From: Sphingobacterium sp.
GTDB lineage: Bacteria; Bacteroidota; Bacteroidia; Sphingobacteriales; Sphingobacteriaceae
Direction: 5' to 3'
Length of the DNA: 64,000 nucleotides
Assembly: GCA_031286695.1 (NCBI GenBank)
Contig: JAITTY010000005.1
Location: forward strand, 868,001 to 932,000
Shown: piece by piece, positions 38,890 to 46,418 of the stretch
How the letters are laid out: each line of letters starts with the position of its first letter
Position numbering within the stretch: position 1 is the first letter of the stretch
Translations under genes and position numbers: made by a program
Notes under the pieces: generated by a model
Database searches by the model: none
What the model saw: only the letters and a program-made list of their open reading frames with translations
Told to the model about the DNA's origin: nothing

Positions 38890-40857
38890 TTAAACAGTTA
38901 CACCAATCTCGATTTGAGTTCCGGATCCAAGCTTACTCTGAATGTCAATTGATCCATTGATCCATTTAACCCTATTTACCATATTATTTAATCCCAATCC
39001 ATAATTTAACACAGAAGAATCGAAGCCTTTGCCATTATCCTCCACGAGTATATGCAATATTTCTTCCGATTTACTTACCTGAACAATAATCGCATCTGCA
39101 TTCGCATACTTTAGTGCATTTGAAATGGCTTCCTGAACAATTCGATATATGGCCAATCCTTTTTGAAAATCCACATTCAATTCTGGTTCGTAATTCTCAA
39201 ACTGAATCGAAACATGACTATTTTTCATTGCCATACACAACTGCTCCAAGGCTGCTATCAATCCAAACTGACGCAATGATTCGGGCATCAGATTATGTGA
39301 TATCCGCCTTACTTCGCCTAAGATATCGTTTAACTTCTGCGGCACTTCATCTGTCAAGAGTGTACTCTTTGCCACGTCGCCTGCAATCTTAAATTTTAAA
39401 CCTGTCAACATACCACCTATGCTATCATGCAGATCTTGGGCAATACGCTGACGCTCCTGCTCCTCTCCCTTGAGCATAGATTCCGAAATTTGTAGTTGCT
39501 TTTCCTTTTCCAATTTGTCCAATACGATTTCGTGGTTGAGCTTTATCTGTGTATTGAGCTTCCGTTGTTTTCGATAGAAAAAAGTAACAAAAAGCACAAT
39601 AAAGAAAAGCAAAACGGCAATACCCAAAACTAGAAAAATCCGAAATTGGTTACGGTCCTTTTCTGCGCGCAGATTCAGAATCTCTTTTTCTTTTTCAACG
39701 GTCTTATATTTTGCCTCCATCTCGTTCATTTTTTCCAACAATTGGACCTTCTGAATACTGTCGGATAGTGTATTTGCCTTATTGGACATCTTCAGTGCTT
39801 CCTGATAATTACCCATCAGCTCATTTACGGCCGCCAGTTGACTGTACACAATTTTACTGTTGTAAAGATCTCGCGTTAATAATCCATTTTTCACGATTTC
39901 CTCCAACTGCAGTTTAGCATCAGCATATTTTTTTTGCAGGAGATACACATTAAACTTTCTGAACCGCATCATCTGGAATAATTTCCAATTGTTCATTTTC
40001 ACCGACCAATCCAAACCGATATCCAACAGGCGAAGGGCTTCATCAGTCTGTTGCTTTGTGGTAAAATAAAGCGCTTCATTGTAATAGTAATTGGGTAATT
40101 GGGAAGAATTTGGATAATCTTTCAAAAGCTGTTTGACTTTGTCCAATAGTACTCTTGCTTCTTTGGATTTCACCTGATAGCAATAATTGCTGACGGTGTT
40201 GAGATAAGCCACAACAAGTGCAGCACTCGGCGGTTGCTGCTCGAGCTGCTTTATGGCCAATTGATGGTATTCATCAGCTTTTGCAAGCTGATTGGACGAC
40301 ATAAACGTCATGCCGATCATCGTATTTATACTACCTTCCATGATGGGGTCATGTGCTTTTGCATAAGGTAAGCACTTCCCGTTAAGGATATCCAGAAAAT
40401 CAGCAAATCCTTTTTTGGGGAATCGAATCAAGCCTAAATTATACCAAGCTTTGGCCAAAAGACCCTGCTGAAAAGGCTCTTGCGCATTTCCAAGGAGGTC
40501 TACACATCGTTGAGCTTCAACTCCAGCATTTTTACTATCCAGAAATTGCCCATAATAAAAGCTTTTGTAGAGTGCGCCCATAGCCTGTAAGCTCCGGAAC
40601 GGTTTGGCTAAACGCTCCCCCTCCCGCATATGATCCCAAAATTTGGCCGTATCTCTAAATCTATAGTAATCTGCCAAATAAAAACATTGCATTGCTTTCA
40701 CGCTGTCATCCGAACTCGACAGCAATAACTTTTCTGCGTCAGATCGATATTTATTTTCATCCAATGGCAGAAAACTCTGTGCAGCTACAGCATGTACAGT
40801 AAAGTATACTATAAAAAAGGCAATTATCTTCGTTAACTCTTTCAACTGAAACATCAT
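38890..40857 (-). CDS. TPR-containing sensor histidine kinase (HisKA_3 type)
   Basis: A 655-residue kinase with a signal peptide ending AVAAQ, a periplasmic helical region with tetratricopeptide-like repeats (about 40-380), one membrane helix (about 406-428), a coiled coil, then HisKA_3 with QRIAQDLHDSIGGMLTGL, H477 being the phospho-accepting His. A HATPase domain follows (YRIVQEAISNALKYANAD, VEDNGKGFD, YGLGLNNMVNRV). This is the NarX/DesK-type of kinase that pairs with LuxR-type regulators, as encoded directly downstream. The signal sensed is unknown. Confidence 0.92.
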   Translation of the reverse strand: MMFQLKELTKIIAFFIVYFTVHAVAAQSFLPLDENKYRSDAEKLLLSSSDDSVKAMQCFYLADYYRFRDTAKFWDHMREGERLAKPFRSLQAMGALYKSFYYGQFLDSKNAGVEAQRCVDLLGNAQEPFQQGLLAKAWYNLGLIRFPKKGFADFLDILNGKCLPYAKAHDPIMEGSINTMIGMTFMSSNQLAKADEYHQLAIKQLEQQPPSAALVVAYLNTVSNYCYQVKSKEARVLLDKVKQLLKDYPNSSQLPNYYYNEALYFTTKQQTDEALRLLDIGLDWSVKMNNWKLFQMMRFRKFNVYLLQKKYADAKLQLEEIVKNGLLTRDLYNSKIVYSQLAAVNELMGNYQEALKMSNKANTLSDSIQKVQLLEKMNEMEAKYKTVEKEKEILNLRAEKDRNQFRIFLVLGIAVLLFFIVLFVTFFYRKQRKLNTQIKLNHEIVLDKLEKEKQLQISESMLKGEEQERQRIAQDLHDSIGGMLTGLKFKIAGDVAKSTLLTDEVPQKLNDILGEVRRISHNLMPESLRQFGLIAALEQLCMAMKNSHVSIQFENYEPELNVDFQKGLAIYRIVQEAISNALKYANADAIIVQVSKSEEILHILVEDNGKGFDSSVLNYGLGLNNMVNRVKWINGSIDIQSKLGSGTQIEIGVTV

Positions 40858-41170
40858 TAATCCAATATCTTAATCATTTAAACAATTAAACTAAATGGGG
40901 ACTTTTCAGCCAATGGTTTCATAATATGTAACAAGAAAGTCTGATAGTGGTTCAAGACTTCTCTCTATGTCTAAATTTGAGATCGATTAGGCTTCGTCAA
41001 AGTCGACAATAGAAAATATAGGTCGGAAAACCGCATAGTCAAATGGCGGGTCCAAAAAACAAAGATATATCTCCGCGATGAATTGCTAAAGACATTCTTC
41101 TACTTTTTTGAAATTAATTACCAATATAGGGTTCGACTAATCGATTTCAATATAGACTAAAACCTCTCCC
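40858..41170 (-). promoter_or_regulatory. Upstream region of histidine kinase gene
   Basis: No gene is visible in this 313-bp gap. TATCTTTG (complement of 41060-41067) fits the -7 box for leftward transcription into the kinase gene, though I see no well-spaced TTG. If used, the leader is about 195 nt. Confidence 0.3.
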
Positions 41171-41216
41171 GTTGATAAAAAAGCCTCTCGAGCTATCGAG
41201 AGGCTTTTTTATCAAC
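41171..41216. terminator. Very long intrinsic terminator overlapping the stop of the flavin reductase gene
   Basis: The two arms (41171-41191 and 41196-41216) are exact complements of 21 bp with a 4-bp loop, and the core GCCTCTCGA/TCGAGAGGC is flanked by A6 and T6. The right arm includes the TGA stop of the flavin reductase gene. It ends the sodA operon and could act in both directions. Confidence 0.9.
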
Positions 41217-41766
41217 GATATTCGCTGCTCTTTTTCGTGGCAATATCAATCAGCAAGTCCAGCTTGCATTGGTAAGTCGAAGACAACACATTTGGATTAT
41301 CGGGCTCAAAAAGCGTCGATTTCATAATGGGCACGCTAAAAGGCAATGTCCAGGCGCGGAGCGACTTCGCGATAGCATCCATTGCATTAATGCCCTGTAG
41401 TGCATGTACACCATCGGCCCAACAAACCAGTCCGATATGTTTATCCGTCAGGTAAGCCGGTTTATTTTTAGCACTGACTTCAAGCCAATCCAAACAATTT
41501 TTCATGACACCGGGGACACTTCCATGATAAAGCGGAGATAACCAAAAATGTATATCTGCTTCTAGAAACAGGTTATTCATAATCTTGACGGCATTGGGTA
41601 CCCGATTGAGACTCAAATCAAATAAGGGTATTCCGCTATCGGCCAGATTAAAAATCGTATTTCCAACACCTCGTTGGTTCAGTTGGTCGGAAAAATACTG
41701 TGACAATTTTCCCGATGTAGATTCTTGCCTTCTTTCCAAGGCGCCATTGAATATTAATGCTTTCAT
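41212..41766 (-). CDS. NADPH-dependent FMN reductase family protein
   Basis: A 184-residue cytoplasmic flavodoxin-fold protein (PF03358). SPLYHGSVPGVMKNCLDWL (77-95) is the family's flavin-binding loop (usual form SPEYNGSIPGVLKN). The N-terminal phosphate loop is NGALERRQESTSGK. The family reduces FMN, quinones or azo compounds with NAD(P)H. Its ATG overlaps the stop of the DUF2480 gene (TAATG), so the two are translationally coupled. As last gene of the sodA operon it probably serves redox defence. Confidence 0.85.
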   Translation of the reverse strand: MKALIFNGALERRQESTSGKLSQYFSDQLNQRGVGNTIFNLADSGIPLFDLSLNRVPNAVKIMNNLFLEADIHFWLSPLYHGSVPGVMKNCLDWLEVSAKNKPAYLTDKHIGLVCWADGVHALQGINAMDAIAKSLRAWTLPFSVPIMKSTLFEPDNPNVLSSTYQCKLDLLIDIATKKSSEYR

Positions 41767-42263
41767 TATACTTTCCCTTTTTTAAAAATAACTTTTGGCA
41801 TACCCACCTCACCATACATCAATGTCTGCACAATAGGAATCAAACGTTCCGTAGCCAACATATAAAGTGACGCCGGAATATTCGGACGGGCCCGTATAAC
41901 AACTTTTTGTTGCTGAAAATGCGACAAATCCATCGCTTGCAAAGCCTGCATCCAAAGGTCTATTTCCAAATCCTCCATCGCCTTAAAATCGTAATACGCT
42001 GCAACAGGATGAAGTTTTTCCGCCAGGGCCATATAGACCCAAGGCGGGATAATTGCGTCGACAGAACAGGTGATGGCAGCGGCTTTATTCTCAAAAACAG
42101 ACCAATCCACTGCGGCCAAAGCTTCTCTAAATTCCTTTTCTCTGACGATAGCCTCTTGATAAAGTAATACTTTGATATCAAAGCTTTCGATCGTCAGATT
42201 GGTCTTAAAATCGATCAGATCTAAGGCCAATATGCCCGTGTTTTCAACTTTATTTACAAACAT
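41766..42263 (-). CDS. DUF2480 family protein
   Basis: A 165-residue protein of a family found in Bacteroidota. The family pattern is visible: VNKVENTGILALDLIDF at the start, LYQEAIVREKEFREALAAVDWS, and AAITCSVDAIIPPWVYMALAEKL with one conserved Cys. There is no signal peptide. Function is unknown. It lies between sodA (7 bp upstream) and the flavin reductase gene, overlapping the latter, which suggests a part in oxidative stress or metal/redox handling; this is inference. Confidence 0.85.
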   Translation of the reverse strand: MFVNKVENTGILALDLIDFKTNLTIESFDIKVLLYQEAIVREKEFREALAAVDWSVFENKAAAITCSVDAIIPPWVYMALAEKLHPVAAYYDFKAMEDLEIDLWMQALQAMDLSHFQQQKVVIRARPNIPASLYMLATERLIPIVQTLMYGEVGMPKVIFKKGKV

Positions 42264-42270
42264 GTCGTCT

Positions 42271-42897
42271 TTACACCAAACTAGCGATTACTGCCTCATA
42301 TTTTTGTTCCACAACAGACCAATCCAAAAGTGACCAAAATGCATCTAGATAATCGGCCCTTTTATTCTGATATTTCAAATAGTAAGCATGCTCCCAAACA
42401 TCGATCCCCAAAATAGGGAAACCTCTGCTGGTCAATTGGGTATCCATCAACGGATTATCCTGATTTGGAGTTGCTGCGACATCCAACGCACCGGAGTGCT
42501 TCACATAAAGCCAGGACCAGCCCGAACCAAATTGCCCAAGTCCTGCATTTTTGATCTGGGCCTTGAGCTGATCCAAAGAACCGAAGGCTGCGTTTATCTC
42601 ATCGGCTAACTTCCCTGTGGGTACCGTTTTTGGATTCGGCGATAAAATTTCCCAAAATAGCGTGTGGTTAAAGTGACCGCCGGCATTATTGCGGACCGCT
42701 GGGCTATATTTACTGACACTTGTTAGTATATCCAATAGCCCGTCAGCTTCGCTTTCCGTTCCTTCCAAGGCCTTATTTAGATTGTCAACATAAGCTTGAT
42801 GATGCTTCTGATGATGAATCGTCATAGTCTCGCGATCAAAATAGGGTTCAAGCGCCGCATAGGCATATGGTAACTGGGGTAATTGAAATTTGTGCAT
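42271..42897 (-). CDS. sodA: Superoxide dismutase, Mn/Fe family
   Basis: The ATG at 42897 gives the standard family start MHKFQLPQLPYAYAALEPYFD; the longer frame to 42978 would run through the promoter described here. Metal ligands are H28 (TIHHQKHH), H78 (GGHFNHTLFW), D166 and H170 (GIDVWEHAYY). NQDNPL near residue 146 favours the manganese or cambialistic type over strict iron enzymes. 208 residues, cytoplasmic. It converts superoxide to oxygen and peroxide. It heads an operon with a DUF2480 and a flavin reductase gene, and faces a SufR-type regulator across a shared control region. Confidence 0.95.
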   Translation of the reverse strand: MHKFQLPQLPYAYAALEPYFDRETMTIHHQKHHQAYVDNLNKALEGTESEADGLLDILTSVSKYSPAVRNNAGGHFNHTLFWEILSPNPKTVPTGKLADEINAAFGSLDQLKAQIKNAGLGQFGSGWSWLYVKHSGALDVAATPNQDNPLMDTQLTSRGFPILGIDVWEHAYYLKYQNKRADYLDAFWSLLDWSVVEQKYEAVIASLV

Positions 42898-42921
42898 AGT
42901 TTTATTGTTTTTATGATAAGT

Positions 42922-42973
42922 CAAAACTAGAGAATCCATTTTAATAAAACAACTAAACAGTTGTTTTATTAAA
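42922..42973 (-). promoter_or_regulatory. sodA promoter overlapped by a 34-bp palindromic operator
   Basis: Read leftward, TTG (complement of 42950-42952) lies 20 bp before TAGTTTTG (complement of 42922-42929), a full match to the Bacteroidota promoter. TTTAATAAAACAACT (42940-42954) and its exact complement (42959-42973) form a palindrome with an AAAC centre that covers the -33 box. A repressor bound here would block sodA. The divergent SufR-type gene is the obvious candidate. Confidence 0.75.
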
Positions 42974-43042
42974 GTCATAAAACTAATCCAAAAAGACTAA
43001 AATGTTGTTCAAAACACATTTTAGAACAAAAAATAAAAACAC

Positions 43043-43071
43043 TACCTTTGTTGATAGTCTATAAAACAACT
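43043..43071 (+). promoter_or_regulatory. Promoter and operator half-site of SufR-type regulator gene
   Basis: TACCTTTG (43043-43050) fits the -7 box for rightward transcription. Just after it, TAAAACAACT (43062-43071) repeats the half-site of the 42940-42973 palindrome, at about +5 to +14 of the predicted transcript. This fits autorepression. I see no clear -33 TTG at the right spacing. Confidence 0.6.
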
Positions 43072-43084
43072 TTTTTATTGCCAA

Positions 43085-43711
43085 ATGCAGAAGAGTCCAG
43101 CTGATCGAATATTAATGTTATTAAAAATGCGCCGAGAAGCCACTGCAGCCGTAATTGCAACAGAGTTGGCGATAACAAAAGAAGGCGCCCGTAAACATTT
43201 ATTGAACCTCGCGAATCAAAACCTGATCGTCTCCAATACCCGGAGCGAAGGTATAGGCCGTCCTTCGACTTACTACAGTCTGTCACCGCAGGGCATGGCA
43301 AAATTCCCAGATAGTCACGCCGACATTACAGTACAATTGTTGCAGTCGATTAAACAAGTGCTTGGCGAGAATGCATTGGATCTACTTATTAGTGATCGGG
43401 AATCTAAAGTATATCAGAAATATACTGACGCACTAACGGATATTGAATCCATCGAAAAAAAACTTGAAGTTATAGCCGCCAAAAGAACAGAGGAAGGCTA
43501 TATGGCTGAATGGAGGAAAGAAGCTGACGATTATCTTCTCATTGAAAATCATTGCCCCATATGTGCAGCAGCGACCGAATGTCAGGGATTTTGCCGTTCA
43601 GAACTAAATAATTTCCAGCAACTTATCGGTCCGGCATATCGTATCTGTAGAACAGAATACATCATCGAAAATGCACCACGCTGTACCTATCGCATCTCCA
43701 AAGCAAAATAA
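43085..43711 (+). CDS. SufR-type iron-sulfur transcriptional regulator (COG2345-like)
   Basis: A 208-residue regulator. The N-terminal winged helix (about 5-70) includes TAAVIATELAITKEGARKHL and the wing GIGRPSTYYSLS, a SufR/DeoR-like pattern. A helical linker follows, then a C-terminal Cys cluster: C157, C160, C166, C170, C188 and C200. The spacing C157-x12-C170 and C170-x29-C200 resembles the Fe-S ligands of SufR, so the protein probably binds a [4Fe-4S] cluster and senses oxidants or iron status. It is divergent from sodA, with repeated half-sites between the genes. Which Cys residues bind the cluster is not certain. Confidence 0.78.
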   Translation: MQKSPADRILMLLKMRREATAAVIATELAITKEGARKHLLNLANQNLIVSNTRSEGIGRPSTYYSLSPQGMAKFPDSHADITVQLLQSIKQVLGENALDLLISDRESKVYQKYTDALTDIESIEKKLEVIAAKRTEEGYMAEWRKEADDYLLIENHCPICAAATECQGFCRSELNNFQQLIGPAYRICRTEYIIENAPRCTYRISKAK

Positions 43712-43748
43712 ATCCAATTTCTAAGGCATCCCTGCATAAATTATTAAT

Positions 43749-43774
43749 ATACCAAAAAGTATTTTTTATATTTG
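43749..43774 (+). promoter_or_regulatory. Promoter and candidate operator of TetR gene
   Basis: TATATTTG (43767-43774) is a perfect -7 box about 22 bp before the tetR ATG. ATACCAAAAAGTAT (43749-43762) just upstream matches the ends and length of the perfect palindrome before fabF at 44407, so both are likely sites for the same repressor. Confidence 0.6.
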
Positions 43775-43795
43775 CATTTAAAGAACAGGAATAAC

Positions 43796-44389
43796 ATGTC
43801 AAAAGCAGAACAGACACGGCAATATATCATTGAAAAGACCGCGCCCATCTTTAATAAAAAAGGCTACTTTGCAACTTCGCTCTCGGACATCACGACAGCG
43901 ACAGGCTTAACCAAAGGAAGTATTTATGGTAATTTCAAGGACAAAGATGACCTAGCTACTCATGTCTATACCTATCAGAGCAAAAAAATAGCCGAAGCCG
44001 TTAATCAGCAAATTATACAGCAAAAAACAGAGCTAAAGAAGCTCTTGTCTTTTCTAGATTTCTACAAGGAAAATTTCAAAAATATTGCAGCTTCAGGAGG
44101 ATGTCCCATGATGAATGCGGCCGTAGAGGCGGATGATTCACTATCTTTTCTAACGCCCAAAGTCAAACGTTCCTTTGACTTATGGAGACAACGGTTAATT
44201 CTAATACTTGAAGAAGGAGTCGCCAGCGGCGAATTTAAACAGCATATTTCTGCTGAAAATTATGCCATTACGTTTATGGCTATGATCGAAGGCGGAATCC
44301 TCCTTTCCAAGATTTCCGGCCGAGGAAAAGATCTTGCCATTGTATTGGATAAAATGAAGGAAATGGTGGATCGGGAGATCAAGGCTTAA
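43796..44389 (+). CDS. TetR/AcrR family transcriptional regulator
   Basis: The ATG at 43796 is chosen over a TTG at 43772, because that TTG lies inside the -7 promoter box. The 197-residue protein has the TetR helix-turn-helix at about 8-55 (TAPIFNKKGYFATSLSDITTATGLTKGSIYGNFKDKDDL) and a helical ligand-binding domain with SGGCPMMNAAVEADD (about 102-116), as in AcrR/YxaF-like members. It is followed 61 bp later by a FabF-like gene with a palindromic site in the gap, so it probably represses itself and the ketosynthase. The ligand may be a lipid or acyl compound; this is inference. Confidence 0.9.
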   Translation: MSKAEQTRQYIIEKTAPIFNKKGYFATSLSDITTATGLTKGSIYGNFKDKDDLATHVYTYQSKKIAEAVNQQIIQQKTELKKLLSFLDFYKENFKNIAASGGCPMMNAAVEADDSLSFLTPKVKRSFDLWRQRLILILEEGVASGEFKQHISAENYAITFMAMIEGGILLSKISGRGKDLAIVLDKMKEMVDREIKA

Positions 44390-44406
44390 TTTTTTTACAA
44401 AAACAA

Positions 44407-44420
44407 ATACCAATTGGTAT
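44407..44420 (+). promoter_or_regulatory. Palindromic operator before fabF-like gene
   Basis: ATACCAATTGGTAT is a perfect 14-bp palindrome in the 61-bp gap between tetR and fabF. It overlaps TATATTTA (44418-44425), close to the -7 consensus, so a bound repressor would block that promoter. A variant copy precedes tetR at 43749. Confidence 0.7.
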
Positions 44421-44450
44421 ATTTATAGATTTATATTAAAATAAAAAGAG

Positions 44451-45689
44451 ATGAAAAGAGTTGTAATAACTGGCATGGGAACAATTAACCCGCTGGGAGA
44501 AAACATAGACATATTTTGGGATAACATTTTACGGGGCGAAAACCACACAACGATGATTAGCCGTTTTGATGCCTCGCTGTTTCGAACACAGATTGCAAGT
44601 GAAATTAAGCACTTTCAACCCGAAAAATACCTAGATAGAAATGAGATTAAACGAAGTGATCGCTTTACGCAATATGCTTTATACAGTGCAGCGCAGGCGA
44701 TGGAAGATTCGGGACTAGATCTCGATGCCATGGATCCATTTGATATCGGTGTGATCTGGGGTGTTGGTCAGGGTGGAATGGAAACTTTCGAAAATGAAGT
44801 AGAGGCGTATGTAACTGGAGACTATAAACCGAGATTCAGCCCTTTCTTTGTACCTAGACTCATCGTCAATATGGCTTCAGGCATGATTTCAATGAAGTAT
44901 GGTTTAAAAGGAATTAATTACACCACCGTATCGGCTTGCGCCACATCCAATACGGCCTTTATGGACGCTTTTAATTACATTAGGCTTGGCAAAGCCAAAG
45001 TTTTTATTAGCGGCGGTTCCGAAGCCCCTATCACACCGGCATCAGTTGGCGGCTTTTCTGCTATGAAAGCCATGTCGAGCCGGCATGATAGTCCACAGAC
45101 TGCGAGCAGACCATTTGACCGCGATCGTGACGGTTTTGTCATGGGTGAAGGAGCCGGCGCACTCATCCTGGAAGAATATGAACATGCAAAGCAAAGAGGC
45201 GCAAAAATTTATGCAGAGCTTGTTGGGGCTTCAATGACCGCAGATGCTTACCATATGACCTCGCCCGATCCCGAAGGAATAGCGGCAGCCAAAGCCATGT
45301 CATTGGCCCTGGAGGAAGCAAAAATCAATACCAGCCAGCTCGACTATTTAAATCTACACGCGACTTCCACACCAGTTGGAGATATCGCCGAACTTAACGC
45401 TGTGCAACGGGCTTTTGGAAACCCAAATAATCTATGGGTCAGCTCCACCAAATCAATGACAGGACATTTACTTGGGGCGGCTGGCGCTATCGAAGCAATC
45501 ATTGCCATAAAATCCATTAACAATAATGTAATTCCCGCAACTATTAATATCGAAAATATCGATCCTGATATTCCCGAAGGAATTCAGATTGTCGTCAATC
45601 AGCCGCTCGAAAAAACAGTTCAGACCGCAATGAGCAATGCCTTTGGCTTCGGTGGGCACAATTCGAGTATCGTCTTCAAAAAGATTTAA
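44451..45689 (+). CDS. fabF: Beta-ketoacyl-ACP synthase II (KAS II) family protein
   Basis: A 412-residue cytoplasmic thiolase-fold enzyme. The catalytic triad is C163 in TVSACATSNTA, H303 in NLHATSTPVGD and H339 in KSMTGHLLGAAG; the late NAFGFGGHNSS loop is also present. It would extend acyl-ACP by two carbons using malonyl-ACP. It stands alone with a TetR gene, without acpP, fabD or fabG nearby, so it may be a second, regulated copy adjusting membrane lipids and not the housekeeping enzyme. A role in making a secondary lipid is possible. Paralogues elsewhere cannot be checked here. Confidence 0.88.
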   Translation: MKRVVITGMGTINPLGENIDIFWDNILRGENHTTMISRFDASLFRTQIASEIKHFQPEKYLDRNEIKRSDRFTQYALYSAAQAMEDSGLDLDAMDPFDIGVIWGVGQGGMETFENEVEAYVTGDYKPRFSPFFVPRLIVNMASGMISMKYGLKGINYTTVSACATSNTAFMDAFNYIRLGKAKVFISGGSEAPITPASVGGFSAMKAMSSRHDSPQTASRPFDRDRDGFVMGEGAGALILEEYEHAKQRGAKIYAELVGASMTADAYHMTSPDPEGIAAAKAMSLALEEAKINTSQLDYLNLHATSTPVGDIAELNAVQRAFGNPNNLWVSSTKSMTGHLLGAAGAIEAIIAIKSINNNVIPATINIENIDPDIPEGIQIVVNQPLEKTVQTAMSNAFGFGGHNSSIVFKKI

Positions 45690-45707
45690 TTTTTTTTGAA
45701 ATAATTC

Positions 45708-45738
45708 TTGACAAAGTGTAATAAACACACTATCTTTG
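45708..45738 (+). promoter_or_regulatory. Strong promoter with no gene downstream
   Basis: TTG (45708-45710), exactly 20 bp, then TATCTTTG (45731-45738): a full match to the Bacteroidota housekeeping promoter. The next protein gene to the right reads the other way, so this promoter must serve a non-coding transcript. Confidence 0.75.
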
Positions 45739-45744
45739 TACTAT

Positions 45745-45809
45745 CATAATTTAGGTTTATAATTGGTTATTTAAGGTTTTCATTCTCCCCGTTTGAAAAC
45801 CTTTTTTTT
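45745..45809 (+). ncRNA. Candidate small RNA of about 65 nt
   Basis: The transcript predicted from the promoter at 45708-45738 would start near 45745 and end at the T8 run 45802-45809. It has no start codon with a useful frame. The 5' half is AU-rich and the 3' end is the terminator hairpin, whose 11-nt loop contains CUCCCC. A C-rich loop could pair with G-rich mRNA sites. The family is not recognised. Confidence 0.5.
45773..45809 (+). terminator. Intrinsic terminator of candidate small RNA
   Basis: AAGGTTTTCA (45773-45782) and TGAAAACCTT (45794-45803) form a perfect 10-bp stem with an 11-nt loop, running into eight T residues (45802-45809). Confidence 0.8.
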
Positions 45810-46362
45810 GCCTATTTTTTTCGTCCAATGTTATTTGCATATCTGCTTTTTTGAATCACTGCCCTTGTTCATGCCCGAAGTACTTTAACCCTATTTTTGG
45901 AAGCAGACAGGTAGACAATCAATCCCACATTTATTTAGATGCGCTTAATTTCGCTTCCTTGCGCTAGGAGAACAGCAAGCTGGAGAGCATATTCCCTGGA
46001 ATAAGGGATACCACCTTTTTTAACCATTACACGATCACCTGCTTATAAATAATTAAGATAAACATTAGAGCAGATACATATGCATACCAACGTATGGTTA
46101 ATCACAATTTTCAATCAATATTTAGACAGTTATTCGTCACTGGTTATTCAGTCTACACTGAGCAAACACTGAACAAGCACTGAACGATCACTGAACAAGC
46201 ACTGAATAAGCACTGTCAAAATGCAGAATGTGATCACCATTTGTCCCCGCTTTGCTACACCTAAAAATTAAAAGAGAAATTTGATTGACGAGTAGAATTT
46301 ACGAACGATATTCCGGAACAGGCGCTCAAGCAACAGGTTTAAGACAGCATGAATATTTACAC
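45810..46362. other. Convergent gene-free gap after fabF
   Basis: About 550 bp without a believable gene between the candidate small RNA and the susD terminator. It contains a palindrome TATTCCCTGGAATA (45990-46003), CATAC-CAAC-GTATG around 46084-46097 and the 11-bp tandem repeats listed separately. Short ORFs here lack start signals or family features. Confidence 0.5.
46156..46221. repeat. Six tandem copies of an 11-bp repeat
   Basis: Consensus CACTGAACAAG, starting at 46156, 46167, 46178, 46189, 46200 and 46211. Units 2 and 4 are identical and the others differ by one to four bases, the last being the most divergent. The 11-bp period is near one helical turn, so each unit faces the same side of the DNA. 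Confidence 0.9.
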
Positions 46363-46397
46363 AAAAAAACAGCGAGACAACCGAAGCCGCCTCGCTG
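46363..46397 (-). terminator. Intrinsic terminator of fourth susCD pair
   Basis: Read leftward, CAGCGAG and CTCGCTG (ends 46397 and 46370) close a hairpin that continues with wobble pairs to a TTCG tetraloop, followed by seven T residues (46363-46369 as A on the plus strand). It lies just after the susD stop at 46419. Confidence 0.85.
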
Positions 46398-46418
46398 CAT
46401 AAAAATAAACATATGAAA

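Noticed and set aside
42898..42978. Longer N-terminus for SodA
   Set aside because: It covers the consensus promoter and palindromic operator, and the family starts at the ATG at 42897.
46156..46221. CRISPR array
   Set aside because: The units are 11 bp with no spacers and no cas genes are near.
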